Shown here piece by piece: positions 25,829 through 36,839 of a stretch of DNA of 64,000 nt (position 1 is the first letter of the stretch; each line of letters begins with the position of its first letter). Origin of the DNA: Flavobacterium cutihirudinis (GTDB lineage: Bacteria > Bacteroidota > Bacteroidia > Flavobacteriales > Flavobacteriaceae); assembly GCF_003385895.1 (NCBI RefSeq), contig NZ_QRDQ01000007.1, positions 248,001-312,000 of the forward strand. Reading direction: 5' to 3'. The position numbers were made by a program, and so were the translations under genes. The notes beneath the pieces are model-generated. The model did no database searches. It had not been told where the DNA came from and worked only from the letters and a program-made list of their open reading frames with translations.

Positions 25829-27625
25829 TTATTCCGGAAGAAAAACGGTAAATTCAGACCCTTTTCCGGGAACGCTGTCTGCTAAAATATAGCCTTTGTG
25901 ATTTTCGACAATTTTTTTGCAAATGGCAAGTCCAATTCCGGTTCCTGGATATTCTGTTTTAGAATACAGACGTTGAAAAAGAACAAAAATGGTTTCTTTA
26001 AATTGAGGGTCAAATCCCATTCCGTTATCTGAAAAAGTAATTTTATGGAATTTTTTAATGGATTGATCCAATAATTCAGGATAATTTGCTGATAAAACTT
26101 TTTCGCTTTCAATTTTAATTTCGGGAGTCAAATTTGCTTGGCTGTATTTTAATGAATTTCCAATTAAATTGATAAACAACTGTTCGATCTGATAAGGTAT
26201 AACAGAAAGCTTCGGTAATTTTGTTGTTGTAATAATGGCTTTCTTTTCCTGAATTACTTCCGCTAATTCTGATTCAGCATTTTCAAGTAATTCATTTAAA
26301 TTCGATTTCAAAAACTCTTTTTTAGTGGTATTGGTTCTCGAAAACAAAAGCAAATCATCAATTAAAACACGCATTCGTTTTGCCGAACTTTCAATTTTAG
26401 AAAGATATTCTCTCGCACTGTCAGACATAACGGCTTTGTCGGCCTCTGAAACTCTCGAAATAAAAGTCTGGATTTTTCGCAAAGGTTCCTGTAAATCGTG
26501 ACTGGCAACATGATTAAAAGAAGCAAGCTCTTTGTTGCTTTTTTCTAATTCTTTATTACGTTCCTGAAGTTCGATATTGAGCAAATGTTCATCGGTAATA
26601 TCAAAATTGATTCCGAGTAAGATATTACTTCCCTGCTGATCCGTCAATAATTTTCCGGTTGATTTAAAATATCTTACTTCACGATCCGGACGTATGATTT
26701 TATAGTAAATAAAAGGCAATTTCTTTTTCTGTAAAATACCTTCCATAGAATCTGCAACAGCATCGTGATCATCAGGATGTACAAAATTTAGAAAAGATTC
26801 TTTTTCAGGAACAAAAGAATTGGGTTCAACACCCAATAAACGAAACTGATTGTCAGAATAATCAATTTTTGAAGCATCTAAATCCCATTGCCAGGTACTG
26901 AATTTTCCTATAATTTCAGATTCGGCCATTAAGCCACTAGATATTAGTAGTTTTTTATTGAAAATTTTTAAACGCTCAAAATCTTTACTGATTTGACGAT
27001 ACGCCAATAATATGAAAAGTAGGGCTGTAAGGAATAATGAAATCGAGAAAATAGGGCTTAAAGAAATTTCCTGGTCGTAGATCTTTTGTCTTCTTTCCAT
27101 GTATTTCTTTTCGATATCATTCATTTTATCTACCTGAAAACGAATGTTTTCCATTAAGATTCTTCCGCCAAACATATGATTGTCGAGTTTTCTTTTATCA
27201 TAAGTTTTTGGATCACTGTATTTTAGACAGTTTTCGAAAGAAACAAAACGCTGAATAATCAATTTAAACAAACGTTCCAGATTTTGTTGCTGAACAGGAT
27301 TATCGGCAGTTAGTTTTTTTAAGGTAATAAAAGAAGCATTTACCTTGTCGCGCGAATAAAGATACGGAGTTAAGAATCGGCCGTTACGCGTTATGATATA
27401 ACCACGCTGACCTGTCTCGGCATCTTTAATCGCCGACATTAATTTTTCTAATTGTATGTTGATCTCATACGTATGCATAACCAGTTTGCTTGATTCATTC
27501 AGGCTCTGATTATGTTTGTAAGCAATTGAAGAAAGGAATAACAGAATGAAAACTGCGATTACAAAAATAACTCTCAATGAGTTTGAAGAATTAAAATTTG
27601 GTATCCATTTCATTATTTGATGCAA
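25829..27625 (-). CDS. CHASE3/PAS hybrid-type sensor histidine kinase
   Basis: The 598 residues comprise a membrane helix (about 18-37), a periplasmic CHASE3-like domain containing DAETGQRGYIITRNGRFLTP, a second helix (about 192-212), and a PAS_3 domain (WQWDLDASKIDYSDNQFRLL). The HisKA H-box follows (HVASHDLQEPLRKIQTF, H376), and a HATPase_c domain with N box IGNSLKYS, G1 SDNGMGFDPQ and G2 GTGIGLAICKKIV. It lies 3 nt downstream of a response regulator gene and they form a phosphorelay pair. A second Met at 27613 is a possible start. Confidence 0.92.
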   Translation of the reverse strand: MHQIMKWIPNFNSSNSLRVIFVIAVFILLFLSSIAYKHNQSLNESSKLVMHTYEINIQLEKLMSAIKDAETGQRGYIITRNGRFLTPYLYSRDKVNASFITLKKLTADNPVQQQNLERLFKLIIQRFVSFENCLKYSDPKTYDKRKLDNHMFGGRILMENIRFQVDKMNDIEKKYMERRQKIYDQEISLSPIFSISLFLTALLFILLAYRQISKDFERLKIFNKKLLISSGLMAESEIIGKFSTWQWDLDASKIDYSDNQFRLLGVEPNSFVPEKESFLNFVHPDDHDAVADSMEGILQKKKLPFIYYKIIRPDREVRYFKSTGKLLTDQQGSNILLGINFDITDEHLLNIELQERNKELEKSNKELASFNHVASHDLQEPLRKIQTFISRVSEADKAVMSDSAREYLSKIESSAKRMRVLIDDLLLFSRTNTTKKEFLKSNLNELLENAESELAEVIQEKKAIITTTKLPKLSVIPYQIEQLFINLIGNSLKYSQANLTPEIKIESEKVLSANYPELLDQSIKKFHKITFSDNGMGFDPQFKETIFVLFQRLYSKTEYPGTGIGLAICKKIVENHKGYILADSVPGKGSEFTVFLPE

Positions 27626-27628
27626 TTG

Positions 27629-28078
27629 TTATTTGAGTCGCAACAGGAAATTATCACGATTTAACCCAGAGGTATGATAGTGCCAGTTTACAGTCACGAC
27701 CTCATTAATTATTTTTTTCAGCGTATTAAAATCACTTGGCTTTTTGATGTAAATATTTGCTCCTTGAATAAAGGTGTCCTCAATATCTTCTTCAGATGAC
27801 GAAGTAGAATAGATGGCAATAATGATATCTTTCAGTCGGTCCGATTTCTTTATTTCAATCAAACATTCTTTTCCTGTTTTTTTTGGCATGTTCAAATCCA
27901 GAAACAAAATATCAGGAAGTTTATTGTCAGCATTGTTTAAATGATCCATCAATTGCATTCCGTCATGAACAAAATCGACGTTGGTCTGTATTTTGATTTC
28001 TTCAAAGGCATCCTTAAAAAAAAGACGATCATCCTCATCATCATCCGCTAATAAAATATATAATGCGTTTTTTTGCAT
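27629..28078 (-). CDS. Single-domain response regulator
   Basis: This 149-residue REC protein has the acidic pocket LLADDDEDDRL, the phospho-acceptor D61 in DILFLDLNMPKKTGK, the switch Ser/Thr region AIYSTSSSEED and the Lys of IYIKKPSDF. It lacks any output domain, so it is a CheY/Spo0F-like carrier that probably receives phosphate from the kinase just downstream (3-nt gap). This arrangement occurs in Bacteroidota general stress relays. Confidence 0.92.
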   Translation of the reverse strand: MQKNALYILLADDDEDDRLFFKDAFEEIKIQTNVDFVHDGMQLMDHLNNADNKLPDILFLDLNMPKKTGKECLIEIKKSDRLKDIIIAIYSTSSSEEDIEDTFIQGANIYIKKPSDFNTLKKIINEVVTVNWHYHTSGLNRDNFLLRLK

Positions 28079-28099
28079 TTTAGTGTGGTATTTGGGTTT

Positions 28100-28651
28100 T
28101 TATTTTAAATTTTCTCTTCGTTTCTTAATTATTCTCTGAAAAGCCGATGGCGTTATTCCGGTTGTGTTTTTAAACTGTGTGCTCAAATGCGCAACACTTG
28201 AGTAGTTAAGTAAAAAAGCGATTTCGGTCAAACTCATTTCATTAATAATAATTAATTGTTTGGCTCTTTCAATTTTTTGTAAAATGATAAAATTTTCGAT
28301 AGACGAATACGTTACTTCCGAAAAAACATTCGATAAATAACCGTAACTATGATTTAGTTTTTCTGCCAAAAATACAGAACTTTTATAGTTATTGCTGTCT
28401 TCCATGAAAACAAGTTCAATTATGGCATCCTTGATTTTCTGAACCAAAACACTTTTTTGGTTTTCCACTATTTCAAAACCGCAAGGGCTTAATTTGCTCT
28501 TTAAAGCTTCCATTGCTTCGGCATCCAGATTATCATTAATCTCAATTTCCCCAAAACCAAGACTTGTAAAATTTATATTATGCTGATCCAGATTGTGTTT
28601 CAAAAAAAGCGAGCAAATGGTATTAATGTCAAATTTTATAAATAGTTTCAT
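28100..28651 (-). CDS. AraC-family transcriptional regulator
   Basis: The start at 28651 (MKLFIKFDINTICSLFLKHN) gives 183 residues; the open frame extends upstream with no similarity. The C-terminal half is an AraC-type double helix-turn-helix (KIERAKQLIIINEMSLTEIA then FLLNYSSVAHLSTQFKNTTG and ITPSAFQ). The N-terminal half is a small HMA-like ferredoxin fold (SLGFGEIEI, LKSKLSPCGFEIV). It sits directly downstream of CsbD and upstream of the response regulator, so it may control this stress cluster. Confidence 0.88.
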   Translation of the reverse strand: MKLFIKFDINTICSLFLKHNLDQHNINFTSLGFGEIEINDNLDAEAMEALKSKLSPCGFEIVENQKSVLVQKIKDAIIELVFMEDSNNYKSSVFLAEKLNHSYGYLSNVFSEVTYSSIENFIILQKIERAKQLIIINEMSLTEIAFLLNYSSVAHLSTQFKNTTGITPSAFQRIIKKRRENLK

Positions 28652-28751
28652 TTTATAAGAAATTTGGTTAAAGATACTTAATTTATTTTTGGTGTTATCT
28701 TTAAAGATAGTTAGAGATTTATTAAATGTGAAAAAAAACATTAAAATTTTC

Positions 28752-28792
28752 AAAAAAATACCGCCTAATATACTTGTTACTAGACGGTATTT
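28752..28792 (-). terminator. Terminator after CsbD
   Basis: On the minus strand the arms ATACCGTCTAG and the complementary CGGTAT end in a T7 run, just downstream of the CsbD stop codon. Confidence 0.65.
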
Positions 28793-28811
28793 CGGATTGA
28801 GTCAGAAGGTT

Positions 28812-28997
28812 TTACAAATCTGACAATATCTGATGAAATTCTTCCTTAGTTTTTCCCAGTTTTTGCTGAAGTTTTCCGTACATCTCGTCTTTTTTTCCTT
28901 CAGCAAACATCAGATCATCATCTGTCAGCTCTGCGTATTTTTGTTTTAACTTTCCTTTCAACTCATTCCAGTTTCCTTTTATCTCTGTAGTATTCAT
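28812..28997 (-). CDS. CsbD-family stress protein
   Basis: The 61-residue product starts MNTTEIKGNWNELKGKLKQK, the CsbD signature, and has KYAELTDDDLMFAEGKKDE and a Lys-rich C-terminal helix. I chose the start at 28997 since the upstream frame (to 29201) reads through non-coding DNA next to dps. CsbD proteins are general-stress proteins. It shares orientation with dps upstream. Confidence 0.92.
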   Translation of the reverse strand: MNTTEIKGNWNELKGKLKQKYAELTDDDLMFAEGKKDEMYGKLQQKLGKTKEEFHQILSDL

Positions 28998-29103
28998 GAT
29001 TTTCTGTTTTAAATTTGTATTTGTAAAATTGCGATTTATGTGTTTGAAAGTCGTTACATTACTTTTGATTATCCTTTCATAATTCGCATTTCTATTTTTT
29101 TTT

Positions 29104-29574
29104 CTAAACCTGATAACGTCGAAGAACCCAGGCCATTTTTTCATGTTCTTGTAGCAATCCTGTAACAAAATCGGCAGATCCGGCATCGTTCGTTTCGTCA
29201 AAAACCGGAAGATAATCTCGAAATTCGGTTACCATTTGTTCGTGATTTTCAAGAAGTTCTTCCAACATATGTTTTTGAGAAGTATATTCTTTTGGAGATT
29301 CTTTTAGTGTTGAATTTTCAATGAACTCTTTCATAGTTCCGATTGTTTTTTCTCCTAATTGACTGATGCGTTCAGCAACTTCGTCGATTTGTGCTTCTAA
29401 AACGCGATATTGATCTTCAAATAATTTGTGAAGCTCCATAAAACTATTTCCTGAAATGTTCCAGTGAAATTTTCTTGTTTTAACGTAAAGCGTCATTTCA
29501 TTTGATAAAATTGTGGCTAATATACTTGTACTCTTTTTTAAATTTGATGTAGATATTCCAATATTTGGGCTCAT
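29104..29574 (-). CDS. dps: Dps-family ferritin-like DNA protection protein
   Basis: The 156-residue sequence has the Dps hallmark KFHWNISGNSFMELHKLFED then QYRVLEAQIDEVAERISQLG, containing the ferroxidase ligands His, Asp and Glu spread over the dimer interface. The four-helix bundle length fits a dodecamer subunit that stores iron and shields DNA in stress. The N-terminus is short, so the DNA-binding tail is modest. A promoter element lies at 29600. Confidence 0.93.
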   Translation of the reverse strand: MSPNIGISTSNLKKSTSILATILSNEMTLYVKTRKFHWNISGNSFMELHKLFEDQYRVLEAQIDEVAERISQLGEKTIGTMKEFIENSTLKESPKEYTSQKHMLEELLENHEQMVTEFRDYLPVFDETNDAGSADFVTGLLQEHEKMAWVLRRYQV

Positions 29575-29599
29575 AACGGTCTGATTTAAGGTTCGATAT

Positions 29600-29607
29600 C
29601 AAAAGTA
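29600..29607 (-). promoter_or_regulatory. dps promoter -7 element
   Basis: The minus strand reads TACTTTTG, matching TAnnTTTG, 25 nt before the start codon. Confidence 0.55.
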
Positions 29608-29836
29608 GAAAGGAAGCTTTTCTTTTTTATTATATAATTTTGATAGGTTGTTATATGAATTCAATGTGGATTAGATAATTGGATAATTTGGCAATGAGAT
29701 AATTAGATAATGAAATTTAAAATATATCAATTTTTACCCTGAAGGGAGTTTTAGGACGCACCAGTTAGAACGTGGGCTTGAATTCCGCCAGACAACAATT
29801 CACAATTCACAATTTACAATTCACAATTATAATTTG

Positions 29837-29845
29837 TAATTTTGC
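29837..29845 (+). promoter_or_regulatory. pyrF promoter -7 element
   Basis: TAATTTTGC, an exact match to the Bacteroidota consensus, lies 20 nt before the pyrF start. The preceding CAATTCACAATTTACAATTC repeats are an interspersed word. Confidence 0.7.
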
Positions 29846-29864
29846 CGCACTATTAAAACACACT

Positions 29865-30683
29865 ATGACAACACAACAGCTTCACGAACAAATTCTTCAA
29901 AAAAAATCATTTTTATGCGTTGGCTTAGATCCTGATTTGGATAAAATGCCACAATATTTATTAGAAACCGAAGATCCTATTTTCGAATTTAATAAAGCTA
30001 TAATTGATGCAACGCATGATTTAACGGTTGGATATAAACCAAATACCGCTTTTTTTGAAGCATATGGAATAAAAGGATGGATGTCGCTGCAAAAAACAAT
30101 TAATTATATCAACGAAAATTATCCTGAAATTTTCACAATCGCCGATGCAAAACGTGGCGATATTGGAAACACTTCAAGCATGTATGCTAAAGCTTTTTTT
30201 GAAGACTTGAATTTTGACAGTGTAACGGTTGCTCCATATATGGGAAAAGATTCTGTTGAGCCTTTTTTGGCCTTCGAAAATAAACATACAATTATGTTGG
30301 CTTTAACTTCAAATGAAGGTGCTTTTGATTTTCAGACTTTAAATACAAACGGAAAAGAGCTTTACAAACAAGTTTTAGAAACGTCTAAAACTTGGAAAAA
30401 CAGCGAAAACTTAATGTACGTTGTTGGAGCTACAAAAGCAGAATATTTTGCGGATGTTAGAAAAATTGTTCCGGACAACTTTTTGTTAGTTCCGGGAATT
30501 GGCGCTCAAGGCGGAAGCTTATCTGAAGTTTGTAAATACGGAATGAATGATAAAGTTGGATTATTGGTAAACTCTGCAAGAGCAATTATCTACGCTTCAA
30601 AAGGAACTGATTTTGCTGAAAAGGCCAGAGAAGAAGCTTTGAAAGTGCAGCAGGAAATGGCTGATATTATTGCTAATAAATAA
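29865..30683 (+). CDS. pyrF: Orotidine 5'-phosphate decarboxylase
   Basis: The start at 29865 ([20 protein letters not shown]) gives 272 residues, the size of the longer class of OMP decarboxylases. The catalytic [11 protein letters not shown] carries the Asp-Lys-x-x-Asp motif, and [11 protein letters not shown] and VPGIGAQGG match the substrate-binding loops. It converts OMP to UMP in de novo pyrimidine synthesis. It appears monocistronic, with a palindromic sequence right after the stop. Confidence 0.95.
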   Translation: MTTQQLHEQILQKKSFLCVGLDPDLDKMPQYLLETEDPIFEFNKAIIDATHDLTVGYKPNTAFFEAYGIKGWMSLQKTINYINENYPEIFTIADAKRGDIGNTSSMYAKAFFEDLNFDSVTVAPYMGKDSVEPFLAFENKHTIMLALTSNEGAFDFQTLNTNGKELYKQVLETSKTWKNSENLMYVVGATKAEYFADVRKIVPDNFLLVPGIGAQGGSLSEVCKYGMNDKVGLLVNSARAIIYASKGTDFAEKAREEALKVQQEMADIIANK

Positions 30684-30745
30684 AAGTTTACAGTCTCAGT
30701 TTACAGTCCCAGTCTAAACTGAGACTGTAAACTGAGACTGCGACT
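30684..30745. terminator. Inverted repeat after pyrF
   Basis: The arms AGTTTACAGTCTCAGTTTA and TAAACTGAGACTGTAAACT form a strong stem within 40 bp of the stop; no long T run follows, so it may be a repeat rather than an intrinsic terminator. Confidence 0.6.
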
Positions 30746-30752
30746 GAATACT

Positions 30753-31553
30753 ATGAAACAACTCATTGATCAACTGGGAACCGTTCATTCTTTTGAAACT
30801 GCTCCAAAACGAATCATTTCATTGGTTCCTTCTCAAACGGAATTGCTTTATGATTTAGGTTTGGAAGAAAAAATCATCGGAATCACGAAGTTTTGTGTGC
30901 ATCCGTATCATTTAAAATCTACTAAAAAGATTGTCGGCGGAACCAAGAAGATTCATTTTGAAAAAATAAAGCTTTTGCAGCCCGATATTATCATCTGCAA
31001 TAAAGAAGAAAATACCGAGGAAATTGTAAATCAATTAAAAGAAATTTGCCCGGTTTGGGTCACGAATATAGTTTCAATAGAAGACAATTTTCAAATGATT
31101 TCAGACTTCGGTCAAATCTTCAACTGTAGAACCGAAGCTCAAAAGTGGAACGACAAATTGGCTTTCGCCTTGAGCGATTTCAAAAAATACATTCAGGATA
31201 TTGAAGTTAAAAAAGCCGCTTATTTTATTTGGAAGACTCCTTATATGGTGGCCGGAAATGACACTTATATAAATGAGTTATTAAAACTGAATCATTTCAA
31301 AAACATTTATGAAGATAAAGGTCGTTATCCTGAAATCGAATTAAAGAAAATGCGTTTAGAAGGCGATCCAGACATCGTTTTTCTTTCCTCTGAACCTTAT
31401 CCTTTCAAAGAAGAAGATGCTTTTGAAATAGGAAGGTTTACACATCATGCCAAAACAATCTTCGTAGATGGCGAAATGTTCTCCTGGCACGGTAGTAGAT
31501 TAGTAAAGGCTTTTGCGTATTTTAAAGTACTACACGAAAGATTGAAAAATTAA
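30753..31553 (+). CDS. Helical-backbone metal receptor (BtuF/FecB-like), cytosolic
   Basis: The 266-residue sequence matches the TroA/BtuF fold: PKRIISLVPSQTELLYDLGL opening, GGTKKIHFEKIKLLQPDIII centre, and a C-terminal SRLVKAFAYFKVLHERL helix. No signal peptide is visible, as in cobalamin-binding stand-alone homologues. It could carry a corrinoid or a similar cofactor, but this is not proven by sequence. It lies after pyrF with only a palindrome between. Confidence 0.8.
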   Translation: MKQLIDQLGTVHSFETAPKRIISLVPSQTELLYDLGLEEKIIGITKFCVHPYHLKSTKKIVGGTKKIHFEKIKLLQPDIIICNKEENTEEIVNQLKEICPVWVTNIVSIEDNFQMISDFGQIFNCRTEAQKWNDKLAFALSDFKKYIQDIEVKKAAYFIWKTPYMVAGNDTYINELLKLNHFKNIYEDKGRYPEIELKKMRLEGDPDIVFLSSEPYPFKEEDAFEIGRFTHHAKTIFVDGEMFSWHGSRLVKAFAYFKVLHERLKN

Positions 31554-31574
31554 AAAGAAAAATTCCAATATTTT

Positions 31575-31628
31575 AAATTCCAAATTCCAAAATGCAAACT
31601 TGCTTAAATTGGAATTTGGAATTTTTTT
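31575..31628. terminator. Terminator/inverted repeat
   Basis: AAATTCCAAATTCCAA and TTGGAATTTGGAATTT are complementary arms, with a T7 run on the right; it ends the metal-receptor gene. Confidence 0.75.
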
Positions 31629-31642
31629 CTTGGGATTTAACC

Positions 31643-31724
31643 AAAAAAAGAATGCCGGCATCTCGAAGACGCCGGCATTTATTTAACTAACCAAAACCAA
31701 AATAATAAATAACCAGTTTATTAC
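31643..31724 (-). ncRNA. Candidate small RNA, twin 1
   Basis: The minus strand shows a TTTG promoter-like word (31729-31733), a 7-bp hairpin TAATAAA-CTGGTTA-TTTATTA, a U/G-rich linker (TTTGGTTTTGGTTAGTTAAA) and a terminator hairpin with perfect arms ATGCCGGCGTC/GATGCCGGCAT and a T7 run. This is the usual sRNA plan. A near-identical unit lies at 32060-32140. No ORF with a start codon fits. Confidence 0.55.
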
Positions 31725-31808
31725 AGTACAAAGATCCGACTTATATCAATAGTATGCTGTTAAGATCTTGTTATTACTTTGTTGAATATAAGTTAATGTC
31801 TTATTTTT

Positions 31809-32050
31809 TGTTTCAAGTTTCAGGTTTCAGGTTGTTGTTGGAGCGCATAGTTAACCGCAAAGGGCGTAATCCCGATAGCTATCGGGAACGCAAAGGGCGC
31901 AAAGTTTTCTACATGAAGCTTCGCTCCCGATAACTATCGGGATTGAGTTTTTTATACAAAATTTACGGAGTTAAAAACTTTGCACTTTTTGTGGTAAAAA
32001 TAACCCAAAGTAAGGCAACATGAAACTAAGAGAACCTGAAACCTGAAACA
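31809..32050. repeat. Inverted-repeat element between the sRNA twins
   Basis: TTTCAAGTTTCAGGTTTCAG (left) pairs with CTGAAACCTGAAAC (right). The interior holds TAACCGCAAAGGGCG, the palindrome CCCGATAGCTATCGGG twice and no gene. It looks like nested insertion of small repeats between two copies of the sRNA unit. Confidence 0.6.
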
Positions 32051-32059
32051 AAATAATAC

Positions 32060-32140
32060 AAAAAAAGAATGCCGGCATCTCGAAGACGTCGGCATCATTT
32101 AACTAACCAAAACCAAAATAATAAATAACCAGTTTATTAC
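32060..32140 (-). ncRNA. Candidate small RNA, twin 2
   Basis: It is identical to twin 1 over a 44-nt core (31682-31725 in that copy), with the same upstream words (CAACAAAGTAATAACAA and CTTAACAGCA) at matching distance. The terminator hairpin has one A-C mismatch (ATGCCGACGTC). The variable 20-nt block lies only in the promoter region, so the transcribed part is under the stronger constraint. Confidence 0.55.
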
Positions 32141-32319
32141 ATTACAAAGGTCAGACATATATGGATGTTTTGCTGTTAAGGTTTTGTTATTACTTTGTTG
32201 GACTTACGTTAAGGTTTTTTATAACTTGATTCTGAGCTTTCTGCAGCGTTAAATAATTTTTAGCTATTAAAATATAATAACAATCAATTTTGATTATGAA
32301 TATGCTAAGGATAAGTTTG

Positions 32320-32327
32320 TATATTTG
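32320..32327 (+). promoter_or_regulatory. katG promoter -7 candidate
   Basis: TATATTTG matches TAnnTTTG about 90 nt before the katG start; a TTTTG word lies 27-30 nt farther upstream. Confidence 0.45.
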
Positions 32328-32405
32328 ATAAAGTGTTAAATATCAATGAAATGAAATTTAAATAAAAATTGGCATTTGACCAAAAAATAGATAACAGCAA
32401 CATAA

Positions 32406-34625
<2,220 letters not shown>

Positions 34626-34662
34626 GCTACAAAGGTTCAAAGCAAAGCTTACTTCCAGATAA

Positions 34663-34695
34663 AAACCCGACAGATTTCAAAAATTTGTCGGGTTT
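34663..34695 (+). terminator. katG terminator
   Basis: The arms AAACCCGACAGATTT and AAATTTGTCGGGTTT form the stem directly after katG. Confidence 0.8.
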
Positions 34696-34717
34696 GTTAT
34701 TCGATATGCTTTTATTT

Positions 34718-34821
34718 AAACTGGACTGAAGTCCAGCTCTACAATATAATTCGTTCCTTCGGAACTATGAAAAGAGCCATCGGCTCGATCCATATTGTAG
34801 GGCTGGACTTCAGTCCAGTTT
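34718..34821. repeat. 104-bp inverted-repeat element (CTGGACTGAAGTCCAG family)
   Basis: The ends AAACTGGACTGAAGTCCAGC and GCTGGACTTCAGTCCAGTTT pair, with nested palindromes CTGGACT-GA-AGTCCAG in each arm. The interior has two further hairpins (TTCGTTCCTTCGGAAC, GAGCCATCGGCTC). A truncated, inverted copy is at 760-809. Confidence 0.85.
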
Positions 34822-34848
34822 GATTGATGATTTTTTAAAATATAAACA

Positions 34849-34884
34849 ACAAACCCTACAGGTTTTAAAACCTGTAGGGTTTGT
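34849..34884. terminator. Bidirectional terminator before purU end
   Basis: The arms AACAAACCCTACAGGTTTT and AAAACCTGTAGGGTTTGTT form a strong stem at the convergent boundary of katG and purU. Confidence 0.8.
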
Positions 34885-34936
34885 TAATTTTTAGAAAAAA
34901 AACTTAGAAGCTTAGTATCTCAGAATCTTAGTATCT

Positions 34937-35791
34937 TTAAGAAAAAACAACCGTTTTATTGCTATAAACCATAGTTTTTCTTTCAGAATGTAGTTTGATT
35001 GCTCTTGCGAGAACAATACGTTCTAAATCACGACCTTTCATAATAAAATCCTCAACCGAATGAATATGCGATACCCTTGCGATATCCTGTTCAATAATTG
35101 GACCTTCGTCTAATTCTTCAGTTACGTAATGACTTGTTGCACCAATAATTTTTACACCGCGTTTAAAAGCCGAATGATACGGTTTTGCTCCTGGAAATGC
35201 CGGTAAAAACGAATGATGGATATTGATGATCTTATTTTCGTAAAGTGAAATCAATTTTGGTGTAATAATCTGCATATAACGCGCCAAAACAATAAAATTG
35301 ATTCCATATCTTTTTAGAAGTTCAATTTGCTTCGCTTCACCTTCGTCTTTATTGTCTTTTGTAAACGGAACACAGTGATACGGAATATTAAAACGTTCCG
35401 CAACACATCTCAAATCATTGTGATTACTAATTATAAGCGGAATTTCAATATTTAATTCACCAGCACTGTATCGGCCTAAAATATCAAAAAGACAATGATC
35501 GTATTTCGAGACAAACAAAGCCATTTTTGGCTTTTGTTCCTGGTTGTACAAATCCCACGACATATCAAAATCGGTTGCAATGGTTTGGTTAAAATCGGCT
35601 TTAAAGCTTTCAATTGTTGTTTTGTGATTGGTTAATTCGCATTCCAATCGCATGAAAAACACATTTTGCTCGACATCAACATGCTGATCAATATAAGTAA
35701 TATTTCCTTCCACTTTTGCAATAAAAGTAGTCACTGCAGCGATAATTCCTTTTTGGTCTTTACAATGAATAAGAATGGTAATTTTTTGCAT
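34937..35791 (-). CDS. purU: Formyltetrahydrofolate deformylase
   Basis: The 284 residues start with an ACT domain (KITILIHCKDQKGIIAAVTT) and continue with a formyl-transferase-type catalytic domain containing NIHHSFLPAFPGAKPYHSAF and TSHYVTEELDEGPIIEQD. The His and Asp of these motifs are the expected catalytic residues. The enzyme releases formate from 10-formyl-THF, feeding purine synthesis under one-carbon imbalance. The length is normal. Confidence 0.95.
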   Translation of the reverse strand: MQKITILIHCKDQKGIIAAVTTFIAKVEGNITYIDQHVDVEQNVFFMRLECELTNHKTTIESFKADFNQTIATDFDMSWDLYNQEQKPKMALFVSKYDHCLFDILGRYSAGELNIEIPLIISNHNDLRCVAERFNIPYHCVPFTKDNKDEGEAKQIELLKRYGINFIVLARYMQIITPKLISLYENKIINIHHSFLPAFPGAKPYHSAFKRGVKIIGATSHYVTEELDEGPIIEQDIARVSHIHSVEDFIMKGRDLERIVLARAIKLHSERKTMVYSNKTVVFS

Positions 35792-35817
35792 CTCTTTTGG
35801 TTAATCGGTTAATCGTT

Positions 35818-35885
35818 TAGTTGTTTAATCGTTTAATAAATAACCGTAAATTCCGATTACACAATTAAACGATTAAACAGTTCAA
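35818..35885. repeat. Inverted repeat upstream of purU
   Basis: TTGTTTAATCGTTTAAT pairs with ATTAAACGATTAAACAG across about 25 bp. This is an interspersed GTTTAATCG word family. Confidence 0.6.
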
Positions 35886-35896
35886 CAGAAAAAAAA

Positions 35897-36613
35897 CTAT
35901 TTTCCGTCCTGCATTGCAAAAACGCTTTTCAATAAAGGAGTTGTTCTTGCACTGATATTATTTCGGATTTCTTTTTCTTCTACAGCAATCATTTTGTAAA
36001 CTCCCGCTAAAGCTTGATTCGTTGTATAATCAGTCAAATCAGGATTTACTTTTTTTACTAGCGGAATTGTATTGTATTTATTTATAATTTTTGTCCAAAC
36101 TACATCAGCGCCCACTTTTGCAAATGAATTTTTAATCACCGGATTAAATTTTCCGTACAAAGCTGTTGTTGTGCTTCCTTGCAAATAGGTTGTTGCTGCG
36201 CTGTCATTTCCTAATAAGATATTTTTAGCATCAGTAAACGACATATTTTTAACCGCCGAAACAAATATCGGAGTTGCTTCTTTAACAGCATCTTCAGCCG
36301 CACGATTCAGCATTTTGATTCCTTCATCAGCAAGTGAGCTCAAACCAATTTTTCTCAAAGTGGCGTCGACTTTTTGTAATTCTTCAGGCATTAAAATCTT
36401 TACAGCTTCATTTTTATAAAAACCATCAACAGCGGTTAATTTGCTAACTTGTTGTGTAATTCCTTTATTCAGCGCTTCTTTTAATCCAGCAGAAATATCA
36501 ACTCCGCCAACCGGAATTTGTGATGATATTTGTGGTAACTGATTTAAAGTCTGCTGCATTTCTGCACATGAAACGAGTGAAAATGTAACGGCGAATAGTA
36601 AAATCTTTTTCAT
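35897..36613 (-). CDS. DUF4197 lipoprotein
   Basis: The start at 36613 (MKKILLFAVTFSLVSCAEMQ) gives 238 residues with lipobox SLVSC (Cys16). DUF4197 features include GISAGLKEALNKGI-type helix (VDISAGLKEALNKGITQQVS), FTDAKNILLGNDSAATTYLQ and the C-terminal LAGVYKMIAVEEKEIRNN. The function is unknown in Bacteroidota. The first Met eight codons upstream is less likely. Confidence 0.88.
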   Translation of the reverse strand: MKKILLFAVTFSLVSCAEMQQTLNQLPQISSQIPVGGVDISAGLKEALNKGITQQVSKLTAVDGFYKNEAVKILMPEELQKVDATLRKIGLSSLADEGIKMLNRAAEDAVKEATPIFVSAVKNMSFTDAKNILLGNDSAATTYLQGSTTTALYGKFNPVIKNSFAKVGADVVWTKIINKYNTIPLVKKVNPDLTDYTTNQALAGVYKMIAVEEKEIRNNISARTTPLLKSVFAMQDGK

Positions 36614-36839
36614 TTGGGGGTTTTGTTTAAGTTTCAAAAATACTACTTATTCAAAAACAACGCCACAATTTTATTTTAGGAGCAGAAAGATTTTGTTTCA
36701 TAATTAACACTCGTCCCGCTATACGTTGCAATCTTTTACTTTTTAAAGAAAAAGCAAAAGGATTTCCACTTCTATCGGGGCTAGGCAAGAACTTTTCGTT
36801 TTTTTCATGAACTTAAAAAGAAGTTGGTTTCATTCGGAA

